Shown: positions 43,859 through 51,767 of the stretch, piece after piece | Position numbering within the stretch: the stretch's first letter is position 1 | How the letters are laid out: every line of letters starts with the position of its first letter | Source of the DNA: Fodinibacter sp963834965 | Lineage (GTDB): Bacteria; Actinomycetota; Actinomycetes; Actinomycetales; Dermatophilaceae | Length of the DNA stretch: 64,000 bases | Direction: 5' to 3' | Assembly (NCBI GenBank): GCA_963834965.1 | Contig: CAWIEI010000019.1 | Span: 62,001-126,000 of the forward strand | The notes under the pieces: generated by a model | Databases searched by the model: none | Told to the model about the DNA's origin: nothing | The model's input: the letters and a program-made list of their open reading frames with translations, nothing else | Made by a program: the position numbers and the translations under genes

Positions 43859-44074
43859 TCAGATCGCCAGCAGGGCGAAGATCAGCGCGAATACCAGCGG
43901 CACCCCGAACACGACGTCGAGCACGTTGAAGGGCACCCAGAGCAGGTGCGTCACCTTCCACCCGTAGTCGGCGTCGGGCCACTCCGGTGGCACCCACCGG
44001 CGGGCGCGCCACAGCCGCTGGCCGACGAGCAGGATGACGTAGACCCAGACCGCGACCCACCAGGCGTCGACCAC
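43859..44074 (-). CDS. Small membrane protein of unknown function
   Basis: A 71-residue protein with two hydrophobic helices (AWWVAVWVYVILLVG, and FNVLDVVFGVPLVFALIFALL) joined by a Trp/Arg-rich loop (RRWVPPEWPDADYGWKV). It is encoded 14 bases after the phosphofructokinase stop and probably shares its transcript. I do not recognise the family. The GTG start is set by the first helix. Confidence 0.65.
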   Translation of the reverse strand: MVDAWWVAVWVYVILLVGQRLWRARRWVPPEWPDADYGWKVTHLLWVPFNVLDVVFGVPLVFALIFALLAI

Positions 44075-44088
44075 GGCCCAGCCCCGGG

Positions 44089-45288
44089 TCAGCCCTGGCC
44101 GATGGAACCGAGCAGGTCGGTGAACCACGGGGTGCTCGCGTCGAACGCCTTGCCACCCTTGATCCGCGGGAACTCGATCGCGCGCAGCTGGTCGCCGCGC
44201 TCCTCGTCGTGCCCGATGACGCCCGCCTCGCCGCGCAGCGCGCAGTCGACGGCCAGGTCGGTGCACTCCTTGATCAGGGCCAGGTCGCGGTCGTTGGCGG
44301 CGGCGGAGCGGGCGAAGTAGCCAGACTTCTGCACCATCGTCTTCTCGGCGCCGAGCAGCTCGGCGAACTGCTTGGCGAACCACGCGCCCGGGTTCACCTT
44401 GTCCAGCTGCACGTGGCCGAACGGGTCCTTGGGCACCTCCTGGCCGGCGGCCTCGAGCTCGGCGACGACCTCGGCCACCCCGGCGCCCTCGGACAGGAAG
44501 ATGTTGACGCAGCCGAGCTCGTCCATGACGGCGCGCAGCCGGTCGGCCTCGGCGTGCAGGTCGATGGGGCGCTCAGGCACGAAGACGGCGTGGACGTCCC
44601 AGGCCCGCGGGTCGTTGCCGATGCCGGGCACGAAGTCCTGCTCGGCGACCCAGTTGTGGTACGCCTCGGCAGTGGCAGCCGTGAGCCACCCGCAGTTGCG
44701 GCCCATCACCTCGTGGACGATGAGCATCCGGGGGTTGGACGTGTGCTCGGCGATGATGTTCTGGGCGAAGACCGAGCCCTGCTCGGCGGCGGTCCACGCA
44801 CCGAGCGACTGGCGGATCGGCACCACGTCGTTGTCGACGGTCTTCGGCAGCCCGACCACCGTCAGCTCGTAGCCGTTCTCGTGCAGGTAGGCGGCGAGGT
44901 CGGCGGCGGTGGTGTTGGTGTCGTCGCCGCCGATGGTGTGCAGCACGTCGACGCCGTCGGAGGTGAGCTGCTCGGCCGCGACGTGCAGCGGGTCCTGGCC
45001 CTCCTGCACGAGGCCGCGCCTGACGCAGTCGGCCACGTTGGTGAGCTTGACCCGGCTGTTGCCGATCGGCGACCCGCCGAAGTTGTGCAGGAGGTGAGCG
45101 CGCTCGCGCACGGCGGGGGTGACCTCGATCGACTCCCCCTTGAGCAGGCCGGCATACCCGTTGGTGTAGGCGATGATCCGCACGTCGGGGGCCAGCTGGG
45201 TGTACCGCTGGATGAGCCCTCCGACGGCGGAGGACAGGCACGGGGCGAGCCCTCCGGCGGTGAGCATGGCGACGGTGCGGACGGTCAT
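44089..45288 (-). CDS. pfp: PPi-dependent 6-phosphofructokinase
   Basis: A 399-residue phosphofructokinase. GGDDTNTTAADL has Asp where ATP-using enzymes have Gly (GGDG), and LPKTVDNDV has the Lys of the PPi-binding site, so pyrophosphate is the expected phosphoryl donor. MGRNCGWLTA and the FLSEGAGV segment are also family traits. The enzyme works reversibly in glycolysis and gluconeogenesis. GCAGGAG sits six bases before the ATG. Confidence 0.93.
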   Translation of the reverse strand: MTVRTVAMLTAGGLAPCLSSAVGGLIQRYTQLAPDVRIIAYTNGYAGLLKGESIEVTPAVRERAHLLHNFGGSPIGNSRVKLTNVADCVRRGLVQEGQDPLHVAAEQLTSDGVDVLHTIGGDDTNTTAADLAAYLHENGYELTVVGLPKTVDNDVVPIRQSLGAWTAAEQGSVFAQNIIAEHTSNPRMLIVHEVMGRNCGWLTAATAEAYHNWVAEQDFVPGIGNDPRAWDVHAVFVPERPIDLHAEADRLRAVMDELGCVNIFLSEGAGVAEVVAELEAAGQEVPKDPFGHVQLDKVNPGAWFAKQFAELLGAEKTMVQKSGYFARSAAANDRDLALIKECTDLAVDCALRGEAGVIGHDEERGDQLRAIEFPRIKGGKAFDASTPWFTDLLGSIGQG

Positions 45289-45421
45289 GGTGCGCTCCTG
45301 CGGTGCGAGGGTCGTGGCGGAGGTGGATCGTGCCGGGACACGGGCGCCGGGTGGCGCCACGGCATCCGGCTGCCCCATTGTGACGCGTCGGGCACCGCAC
45401 CGGTCACCCGGCCACCCACCG

Positions 45422-45436
45422 GGGGGCTCCGCCCCC
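45422..45436. terminator. GC hairpin downstream of asd
   Basis: GGGGGC-TCC-GCCCCC lies 48 bases beyond the asd stop, in a 195-base space, and is the likely transcription end of the lysC-asd operon. Confidence 0.55.
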
Positions 45437-45483
45437 GTGCACCCCCGGTGTGTCACGGGCCATCCGAGCGTCACGGATGCCGG

Positions 45484-46578
45484 TCAGCCGCCGCCGAGCT
45501 CTCGCGCCACGAGCTCGGCGGTCTGCACCATGTTGAGCGCGGCCCCCTTGCGCAGGTTGTCGCCGCAGATGAACAGGTCGAGCGTGTGCGGCGACTCGGG
45601 TGCCTGGCGCAGCCGCCCGGCGAAGCGCGGGTCGGCGCCGACGACGTCGTTGGGCGTGGGGAACTCCGGCTCGTCGGGGTCGTCGAGCACCACCACCGCG
45701 GGTGCCTCGATCAGCGCACGCCGGGCGTCGGACACCTTCACCCGCTGCGCGAACGTCGCGTGGATGGTGACCGAGTGCGACGACACGACGGGCACGCGAA
45801 CGCAGGTCGCCGAGATGGGCAGGTCGGGCAGGTCGAGGATCTTGCGGGTCTCGTCGCGCACCTTGACCTCCTCGGAGGTCCAGCCGTCCCCCACGTGGTG
45901 ACCGACGAACGGAATCACGTTGAGCGCCAACGGAGCCGGGAAGGGTGACTCACCCAGCTCCTCCTCGATGAGGCGGCGCACGTCACCGGGCCGGGTGCCC
46001 AGCTCGCGGTGGCCGGAGATGACATCGAGCTCGTCGTGCAGCCGCGTCATGCCGGTACGCCCCAGGCCGGATGCCGCCTGGAACGTGGTGACGACGAGCT
46101 CGGTGAGCTCCCAGACGCCGTGCAGCACGGCAAGCGCGTCGATCATCGTCATCACGGTGGCGCCGGGGTTGGCGATGATGCCGCGCGGCCGGTCGGCGAC
46201 CTTGCGCGGGTTGACCTCGGGCACGACGAGCGGCACGTCGGGCTCGATGCGGAACTCGGTGCTGTTGTCGATGGCGACCACGCCGTGCGCCGCCGCGAGC
46301 TCGACCCAGTGCCGGGCGATCGAGGGCGGGATGTCGAAGATGCAGACGTCGATGCCGTCGAAGAACTCCGGTGTCAGGGCCTCGACGACGACGTCCTCGC
46401 CGCCGACCTGCAGGGTGGTGCCGACGTCCTCGGCGCCGGCGGCCAGCCGCACCGCACCCCAGTGCAGGTGGCGGGTGGGCAGCACGTCGAGCACGACCCG
46501 GCCGACGGCGCCGGTGACCCCCACGATGCCCAGTGTCGGCAGCGCGTCCCCCGTGGTCCCCTCCCCGGTGGCAGCCAC
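45484..46578 (-). CDS. asd: Aspartate-semialdehyde dehydrogenase-like protein lacking the catalytic Cys
   Basis: A 364-residue ASADH. The N-terminal NADP motif is GIVGVTGAVGRVVLDVLP. FQAASGLG, then TCVRVPVVSSHSVTIHATF, with the substrate-binding Arg and the His of the active site, are present. But the segment that normally reads ANPNCTT is ANPGATVMT, so residue 140 is Ala (GCC) instead of the nucleophilic Cys. ASADH would make aspartate semialdehyde for Lys, Thr and Met; without the Cys the standard mechanism cannot run. It follows lysC with one base between, in the usual actinobacterial order. A paralogue elsewhere or another function must be considered. Confidence 0.88.
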   Translation of the reverse strand: MAATGEGTTGDALPTLGIVGVTGAVGRVVLDVLPTRHLHWGAVRLAAGAEDVGTTLQVGGEDVVVEALTPEFFDGIDVCIFDIPPSIARHWVELAAAHGVVAIDNSTEFRIEPDVPLVVPEVNPRKVADRPRGIIANPGATVMTMIDALAVLHGVWELTELVVTTFQAASGLGRTGMTRLHDELDVISGHRELGTRPGDVRRLIEEELGESPFPAPLALNVIPFVGHHVGDGWTSEEVKVRDETRKILDLPDLPISATCVRVPVVSSHSVTIHATFAQRVKVSDARRALIEAPAVVVLDDPDEPEFPTPNDVVGADPRFAGRLRQAPESPHTLDLFICGDNLRKGAALNMVQTAELVARELGGG

Positions 46579-46579
46579 G

Positions 46580-47854
46580 TCAGCGGCCGGTGCCCCCGTA
46601 GACGACGGCCTCCCCCTCGGTGGAGTCGAGCCCGAACGCCGTGTGCACCGCCCGCACCGCCTCGTCGAGCAGGTCGTCGCGGGTGATCACCGAGATGCGG
46701 ATCTCCGAGGTCGAGATCATCTCGATGTTGACCCCGGCGTCGGCCAGCGCCTTGAAGAACGTCGCCGAGACACCGGGGTTGGAGCGCATGCCCGCACCGA
46801 CCAGCGAGAGCTTGCCGATCTGGTCGTCGTACTGGATGGATGAGAACCCGACCTCACCCTGGATGCGCTGCAGCGCCTCGACGGCCGCGGTGCCGTCGTC
46901 CTTGGGGAGCGTGAACGAGATGTCGGTGAGGCCGGTGGCGGTGGCCGAGACGTTCTGCACGATCATGTCGAGGTTGATCTGGGCGAGGGTCACCGCCTCG
47001 AAGATCTGCGCGGCCATGCCGGTGCGGTCGGGCACGCCGACGACGGTCACCTTGGCCTCGCTGCGGTCGTGGGCCACACCAGCGATGATCGGGGCTTCCA
47101 CGGCGTCTCCTTCAGGGTCCGGCTGGTCCGTGACGATCGTGCCCTCTTTCTGCGAGAACGACGACCGCACGTGGATGGGAATGTCGAACCGCCGGGCGTA
47201 CTCGACGCTGCGCAGGTGCAGCACCTTGGAGCCCGAGGCGGCGAGCTCGAGCATCTCCTCGTTGGAGATGCGGCCGATTTTGCGCGCCGTGGGCACGATG
47301 CGGGGGTCTGCGGTGAACACGCCGTCGACGTCGGTGTAGATCTCGCAGACCTCGGCCTTGAGCGCGGCGGCGAGCGCCACGGCGGTGGTGTCGGTGCCGC
47401 CGCGGCCCAGGGTGGTGATCTCCTTGGTGCCCTGGCTGACGCCCTGGAACCCGGCCACGATGACGATGTGGCCCTTGCCGACCGCCTCGGTGATGCGGCC
47501 CGGGGTGACGTCGATGATCTTCGCCTTGCCGTGCACCCCGTCGGTGATGACGCCGGCCTGGCTGCCGGTGAACGAGCGGGCGCTGAAGCCGAGGTCGGAG
47601 ATCGCCATGGCGACCAGGGCCATCGAGATCCGCTCGCCGGCCGTCATCAGCATGTCGAGCTCACGCGGCGGGGGCACCGGGCTGACGTCGCGCGCGAGGT
47701 CGAGCAGGTCGTCGGTGGAGTCGCCCATCGCGGAGACGGCCACGACGACGTCGTGACCGGCCTTCTTCGTCTCGACGATCCGCCGCGCGACCCGCTTGAT
47801 GCTCTCGGCGTCGGCCAGCGAGGAACCGCCGTACTTCTGGACGACGAGGGGCAC
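46580..47854 (-). CDS. lysC: Aspartokinase
   Basis: A 424-residue aspartate kinase. KYGGSSLADAESI and the catalytic segment VTGFQG-like VAGFQGVSQGTKEITTLGRGGTD are intact (GRGGTDT binds ATP). Two C-terminal ACT domains follow (VVGVPDRTG and LVGAGMRSNPG, EMISTSEIRISV). This is the feedback-regulated type; an internal start for a separate beta subunit may exist. It makes aspartyl phosphate for the Lys/Thr/Met branch. asd starts one base after its stop. I see no lysine riboswitch in the upstream region, which is full of short repeats. Confidence 0.96.
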   Translation of the reverse strand: MPLVVQKYGGSSLADAESIKRVARRIVETKKAGHDVVVAVSAMGDSTDDLLDLARDVSPVPPPRELDMLMTAGERISMALVAMAISDLGFSARSFTGSQAGVITDGVHGKAKIIDVTPGRITEAVGKGHIVIVAGFQGVSQGTKEITTLGRGGTDTTAVALAAALKAEVCEIYTDVDGVFTADPRIVPTARKIGRISNEEMLELAASGSKVLHLRSVEYARRFDIPIHVRSSFSQKEGTIVTDQPDPEGDAVEAPIIAGVAHDRSEAKVTVVGVPDRTGMAAQIFEAVTLAQINLDMIVQNVSATATGLTDISFTLPKDDGTAAVEALQRIQGEVGFSSIQYDDQIGKLSLVGAGMRSNPGVSATFFKALADAGVNIEMISTSEIRISVITRDDLLDEAVRAVHTAFGLDSTEGEAVVYGGTGR

Positions 47855-47966
47855 GCGCTACTCCCGGGACAGTGGTACGTGGGGGGTCGGCGACCACTCT
47901 AACCGCAGCCCCACGGGCCGGGCACCGCGCCCGGATGCCGGTCGGCCGGCATCCGCCGCCCCTCTC

Positions 47967-48275
47967 GACCTCGTGCGGATCCTCCGCCCGCAGACCCCCG
48001 ACTTCTTGCGGATCCCCACCCCACGGCATCCCCCGAACCCACACTTCGCGCGAACCCTCCACCCCTCCGGCATCCGCCCACCCCGACTTCGTGCGACTTG
48101 CCTGCGGTTTCCGCGGCTCGACCGCTCAGGAACCGCACTGAAGTCGCACGAGGTCGGCAGGTGGGTCCCCGACCTCTTGCGGATCTCCTCCCTGCGCAGC
48201 CCGGATGCCCAACTTCTTGCGGATCTCCCACATGCCCCGGCTGCCGGCCCGGTGGGAGATCCGCAAGAAGTCGGG
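47967..48275. repeat. Array of short repeats with core (G/A)ACTTCTTGCGGATC
   Basis: The 506-base space between lysC and the oxidoreductase gene (47855-48360) holds at least eight related sites: 47967-47985, 48000-48018, 48041-48060 (weak), 48085-48102, 48141-48157 (inverted), 48171-48188, 48211-48231 and 48252-48275 (inverted). The last two form a perfect 20-bp inverted repeat around a 20-base loop. One more degenerate copy lies at 49586-49606 beyond the oxidoreductase. I see no gene in this space. REP-like element family or protein-binding array are both possible. Confidence 0.8.
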
Positions 48276-48360
48276 GACGAGGGGGTGGCGGCAAGCGGGG
48301 GGGCGTAGCGTCGCGAGCACTCCCGTGCGACCGCGCACGACCCCGTCCGAGGAGGGTTCC

Positions 48361-49485
48361 ATGTCGATCGTCATCGTCGGCGCCGGCCTGGCCGGCGGCA
48401 CTGCCGCCACCGAGCTGCGCGAGCAGGGCTACCAGGGCCAGGTCGTGCTGCTCGGGGCCGAGCAGCACGCGCCCTACGAGCGGCCGCCGCTGTCGAAGGG
48501 CTACCTGCTCGGCAGCGACCCGATCGACGACGCCTTCGTGCACCCGCTCGACTGGTACGCCGAGCACGACGTCGACCTGCGGCTCGGCGTCGAGGCCACC
48601 GCCCTCGACACCGACGCGCACGTCGTGCACACGAGCACTGGCGACGTCACCTACGAGCGGCTGCTGCTGGCCACCGGTGCCGAGCCGCGTCGGTTGGCGG
48701 TTGCCGAGGAGAGCGGGGTGGCCACGGCCTACCTGCGCACCATCGAGGACAGCGACCGGCTCAAGGCAGCCTTCGCGAAGGGCGGCCGGATCGCCGTCGT
48801 CGGCGCCGGGTGGATCGGGCTCGAGGTGGCCGCGGCCGCCCGCACGGCCGGCTGCGACGTGACCGTCTTCGAGACGGCCGACCTGCCGCTGCTACGGGTG
48901 CTCGGCCCGACCGTGGCCACGGCCTTCGCCGAGCTGCACCGCAGCCACGGTGTCGACCTGCGCCTCGGCACCCAGGTGACCGCTGCGGACCTGGCGGACG
49001 CCGACCTCGTCGTGGCGGGCGTGGGCGTCACCCCGCGCGTCGCGCTGGCCGAGGCCGCCGGGCTCGCCGTCGACAACGGCGTGCTCGTGGATGCCGGGCT
49101 GCACACGTCCGTCCCGAGCGTGCTCGCCGTGGGCGACATCGCCAACCACGCGCACCCGGTGCTCGGGCGGCGGATCCGGGTGGAGCACTGGGACACCGCC
49201 ATCAACCAGGCCAAGGTGGCCGCGCACAACCTGGCCGGCGGTGACGAGGTCTACGACGCGATGCCCTACTTCTTCACCGACCAGTACGACCTTGGCATGG
49301 AGTACGTCGGCAACGCGGGTGCCGACGACGAGGTCGTGGTGCACGGCGACCTCGAGGGCCTGCAGTTCCGGGCGTTCTGGCTGCGCGACGGCCGGGTCGT
49401 GGCCGCGATGCACGCCAACGACTGGGACGCCACCGACGACCTGCGCGCCGCGGTCGCGAGCGGCGACCTCCCGGCATCCCCCTGA
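48361..49485 (+). CDS. FAD/NAD(P) ferredoxin (rubredoxin) reductase-like oxidoreductase
   Basis: A 374-residue flavoprotein with two dinucleotide folds: VIVGAGLAGGTAATELRE at the N-terminus and IAVVGAGWIGLEVAAAA near residue 145. YERPPLSKGYL is the signature of BphA4/rubredoxin-reductase enzymes, and SVLAVGDIANHAHP binds FAD. It would pass electrons from NAD(P)H to a ferredoxin for an oxygenase or P450, none of which is nearby. AGGAGG is upstream. It is the only plus-strand gene between lysC and dnaX, both sides carrying related repeats, so an insertion is likely. Confidence 0.93.
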   Translation: MSIVIVGAGLAGGTAATELREQGYQGQVVLLGAEQHAPYERPPLSKGYLLGSDPIDDAFVHPLDWYAEHDVDLRLGVEATALDTDAHVVHTSTGDVTYERLLLATGAEPRRLAVAEESGVATAYLRTIEDSDRLKAAFAKGGRIAVVGAGWIGLEVAAAARTAGCDVTVFETADLPLLRVLGPTVATAFAELHRSHGVDLRLGTQVTAADLADADLVVAGVGVTPRVALAEAAGLAVDNGVLVDAGLHTSVPSVLAVGDIANHAHPVLGRRIRVEHWDTAINQAKVAAHNLAGGDEVYDAMPYFFTDQYDLGMEYVGNAGADDEVVVHGDLEGLQFRAFWLRDGRVVAAMHANDWDATDDLRAAVASGDLPASP

Positions 49486-49495
49486 ACGTCCGCAG

Positions 49496-49556
49496 ATCGA
49501 CCAATAGGTCACGGGAGGGACAGCGCGAGCGTCCCTCCCGTGACCAATTGGTCGAT
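49496..49556. terminator. 26-bp stem hairpin after the oxidoreductase
   Basis: The arms 49496-49521 and 49531-49556 match at 25 of 26 positions around a 9-base loop (agcgcgagc), with TTTC next. It starts 11 bases after the oxidoreductase stop and faces the DUF5063 gene from the other side, so it may end both transcripts. Confidence 0.8.
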
Positions 49557-49612
49557 TTCGGGACGCCCCGGGCCCGTGGAGGGGTGGGAAATTCGCAAGG
49601 AGTCGGGAGGGC

Positions 49613-50167
49613 TCAGGGGTGGAGGGCGTCGAACTCGGCCTCGGACACGGCATCCGGGTCGGCGTCGAGGCGCACGTGCGCGAGCAGCGCCTGCACCACC
49701 CGAAGGGCGGATGCCGCGCGCTCGCCCCAGTGCGAGAGGTAGCTGAACTGCCACCACCACAGCGCCTCGACCGGGCGGCCGGCGGCCTGGTGGCTGAGCC
49801 CGTGGGTGAGGGCCGAGGCGATGTCGGCCAGGTCGTTGCTGAGGTAGCCCACGGTCGGCTCGGGGTCGACCACCGGGTCGGCGACGTCGGCGTACTCGTC
49901 GAGGCCCTCGAAGACGTTGGCGAGGCTCTCGCGCAGCGGGTCGAGCTCGACATCCGGGCCGGGGTCGGGCTCGAAGCGCGCGACCGGCACGACGTCTTCG
50001 ACCGCCCCGAGCCGGGCGCCCATGACGAGCACCTGCGACAGGGCGAGCAGCGCCATCGGCAAGGTGGCCTCGGGGCTGTTGCCCGACGCGATCTCGCGCA
50101 CGGTGAGCAGGAAGACCTGGGCGTCGGCCGCGGACTGCTCGGACAACGAGGTCCAGTCGTCAGACAT
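49613..50167 (-). CDS. DUF5063 domain protein
   Basis: A 184-residue protein with features of DUF5063: FLLTVREIASGNSPEATLPMALLALSQ (an alpha-helical opening, here in part), GYLSNDLADIASALTHGL and EALWWWQFSYLSHWGERAASALR. The family is found almost only in actinobacteria and usually lies directly after recR; here its ATG overlaps the recR stop by 8 bases. The function is unknown. It ends in an acidic tail. Confidence 0.9.
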   Translation of the reverse strand: MSDDWTSLSEQSAADAQVFLLTVREIASGNSPEATLPMALLALSQVLVMGARLGAVEDVVPVARFEPDPGPDVELDPLRESLANVFEGLDEYADVADPVVDPEPTVGYLSNDLADIASALTHGLSHQAAGRPVEALWWWQFSYLSHWGERAASALRVVQALLAHVRLDADPDAVSEAEFDALHP

Positions 50168-50759
50168 CGAGCAGCCTCCTGCCCTCGAACGCGCGGCCCA
50201 GGGTGACCTCGTCGGCGTACTCGAGGTCGCCGCCGACGGGCAGCCCGGACGCCAGGCGGGTGACGCGCAGCCCGAACACCTTGAGCATGCGCGAGAGGTA
50301 GCTGGCGGTGGCCTCGCCCTCGAGGTTGGGGTCGGTGGCGATGATCACCTCGGTGACGACGCCGTCGCCGAGCCGGGCGAGCAGCTCGCGCACCCGCAGG
50401 TCGTCGGGGCCGATGCCGTCGATCGGGCTGATCGCCCCGCCGAGCACGTGGTAGCGGCCCCGGAACTCGCGGGTGCGCTCGATGGCGACGACGTCCTTGG
50501 GCTCCTCGACCACGCAGATGGCGTGCACGTCGCGGCGGGGATCGAGGCAGATGCGGCAGCGGGTGGCCTCGGCGACGTTGAAGCAGAGCTCACAGAAGCG
50601 CACGCGCACCTTGACCTCGGTCAGCGAGTGCACCAGGCGCTCGACGTCGGCCGGGTCGGCCTGCAGCAGGTGGAACGCGATGCGCTGCGCGCTCTTGGGA
50701 CCGACGCCCGGCAGCCTGCCGAGCTCGTCGATGAGGTCCTGGACCGCGCCTTCGTACAC
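50160..50759 (-). CDS. recR: Recombination mediator RecR
   Basis: A 199-residue RecR. The HhH region is LIDELGRLPGVGPKSAQRIAF (residues 8-28), the zinc finger has four Cys (CELC ... CRIC), and the Toprim domain holds AICVVEEPKD and DPNLEGEATASYL. It loads RecA at gaps with RecF/RecO. The GTG start (VYEGAVQDL) is the family start. It overlaps DUF5063 downstream. The usual upstream neighbour ybaB/ebfC is missing. Confidence 0.97.
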   Translation of the reverse strand: MYEGAVQDLIDELGRLPGVGPKSAQRIAFHLLQADPADVERLVHSLTEVKVRVRFCELCFNVAEATRCRICLDPRRDVHAICVVEEPKDVVAIERTREFRGRYHVLGGAISPIDGIGPDDLRVRELLARLGDGVVTEVIIATDPNLEGEATASYLSRMLKVFGLRVTRLASGLPVGGDLEYADEVTLGRAFEGRRLLDV

Positions 50760-50833
50760 ACGTCGAGACTACGACCTCGCGCCCACGGTGTCGTCCGCCG
50801 CCGCGCCCGGATGCCGCAGCGTCCGGTGGGTGG

Positions 50834-51058
50834 TCAGCCGCGGACGAGGACGTACTCGCCGGCCTCGTCGAGCGCGGTGACCACCTCGTCGTCGGTGAGG
50901 TCGCGCTCGGTGACGACGGTGACGGTCGACGCGCCGCCGTCGACCACCTCGACCTGGGCGTCGAGCACGCCCTCGAGGGCCATCAGCTCGTCGCTGACCG
51001 CCTTGGCGCAGTGCCCGCAGGTGAGGCCGGTGGCCTCGAAACGCTGGGTCGTCGACAT
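50834..51058 (-). CDS. Heavy-metal-associated (HMA) domain protein, copper-chaperone-like
   Basis: A 74-residue ferredoxin-like HMA domain with the metal site GLTCGHCAKAVSDEL (CxxC) and the typical VVDGGASTVTV strand. CopZ-like proteins carry Cu(I) to P-type ATPases, none of which is in view. AAGGAGAA precedes the ATG. It lies 13 bases downstream of the acyltransferase stop and likely shares its transcript. Confidence 0.92.
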   Translation of the reverse strand: MSTTQRFEATGLTCGHCAKAVSDELMALEGVLDAQVEVVDGGASTVTVVTERDLTDDEVVTALDEAGEYVLVRG

Positions 51059-51071
51059 GGTGTTCTCCTTC

Positions 51072-51767
51072 TCAGATACCGACTGCCGCACCCGTGGACT
51101 CGGGCGGCAGCTCGTTGTAGGTGTCGGCCCGCTCCTGGCCGGAGAGGGCGGCGATGGCGTCCATGACCTCGTCGGTGAGCAGGCGCCGGGCCTTGCCGGC
51201 CGGCATCCCCGCGAAGGATGCCGGGTAGATGGGCCGGCCGAACGCCACCCGCACCTTCGCCAGCCGCGGGAAGCTCGCCCCGATCGGCTGCACGCGGTCG
51301 GTGCCGACCAGGCCGACCGGCACGACGGGCACACCGGCGGTGAGGGCCAGCCAGGCCACCCCGGTGCGGCCCTTGTAGAGGCGGCCGTCGCGCGAGCGGG
51401 TGCCCTCGGGGTAGATGCCGAACCCGCGGCCCTCCTGCAGCACGACGAGGGCGGCGTCGAGCGACTCCTGCGCCGCCCGGGACGAGTGCCGGTCGACCGG
51501 GATGGCGTTGGAGTTGGCGAAGAAGGCTCGCCGCACGGCCCCGCTGACACCGGTTCCGGTGAAGTAGTCGGACTTCGCGAGGAAGGCCACCGGCCGCGGC
51601 GCCGCGATCGGGATGGCGAACGAGTCGATGAACGACAGGTGGTTGCTCGCGATGAGCACACCGCCGGTGGGCGGCACGTTCTGGGTGCCCGTGATGGTGG
51701 GTCGCCACACCGCCTTGGACAGGGGTGCGACCACGCTGTGGCTGACCCGGTAGGACCGTGCGCTCAC
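51072..51767 (-). CDS. 1-acyl-sn-glycerol-3-phosphate acyltransferase (PlsC family)
   Basis: A 231-residue acyltransferase. Block I is ASNHLSFIDS (NHxxxxD, His/Asp catalytic pair), block II is about FFANSNAIPVDR, block III is IYPEGTRSRDGRLYKG and block IV is VVPVGLVG. It adds the second acyl chain to lysophosphatidate at the membrane. Its GTG overlaps the dnaX stop (GTGA), so it is translated with dnaX, an unusual neighbour. Confidence 0.93.
   Translation of the reverse strand: MSARSYRVSHSVVAPLSKAVWRPTITGTQNVPPTGGVLIASNHLSFIDSFAIPIAAPRPVAFLAKSDYFTGTGVSGAVRRAFFANSNAIPVDRHSSRAAQESLDAALVVLQEGRGFGIYPEGTRSRDGRLYKGRTGVAWLALTAGVPVVPVGLVGTDRVQPIGASFPRLAKVRVAFGRPIYPASFAGMPAGKARRLLTDEVMDAIAALSGQERADTYNELPPESTGAAVGI

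Noticed and set aside
47855..48360. Lysine riboswitch or leader peptide upstream of lysC
   Set aside because: The sequence is a set of short inverted and direct repeats without the riboswitch core or a Lys-rich short frame.
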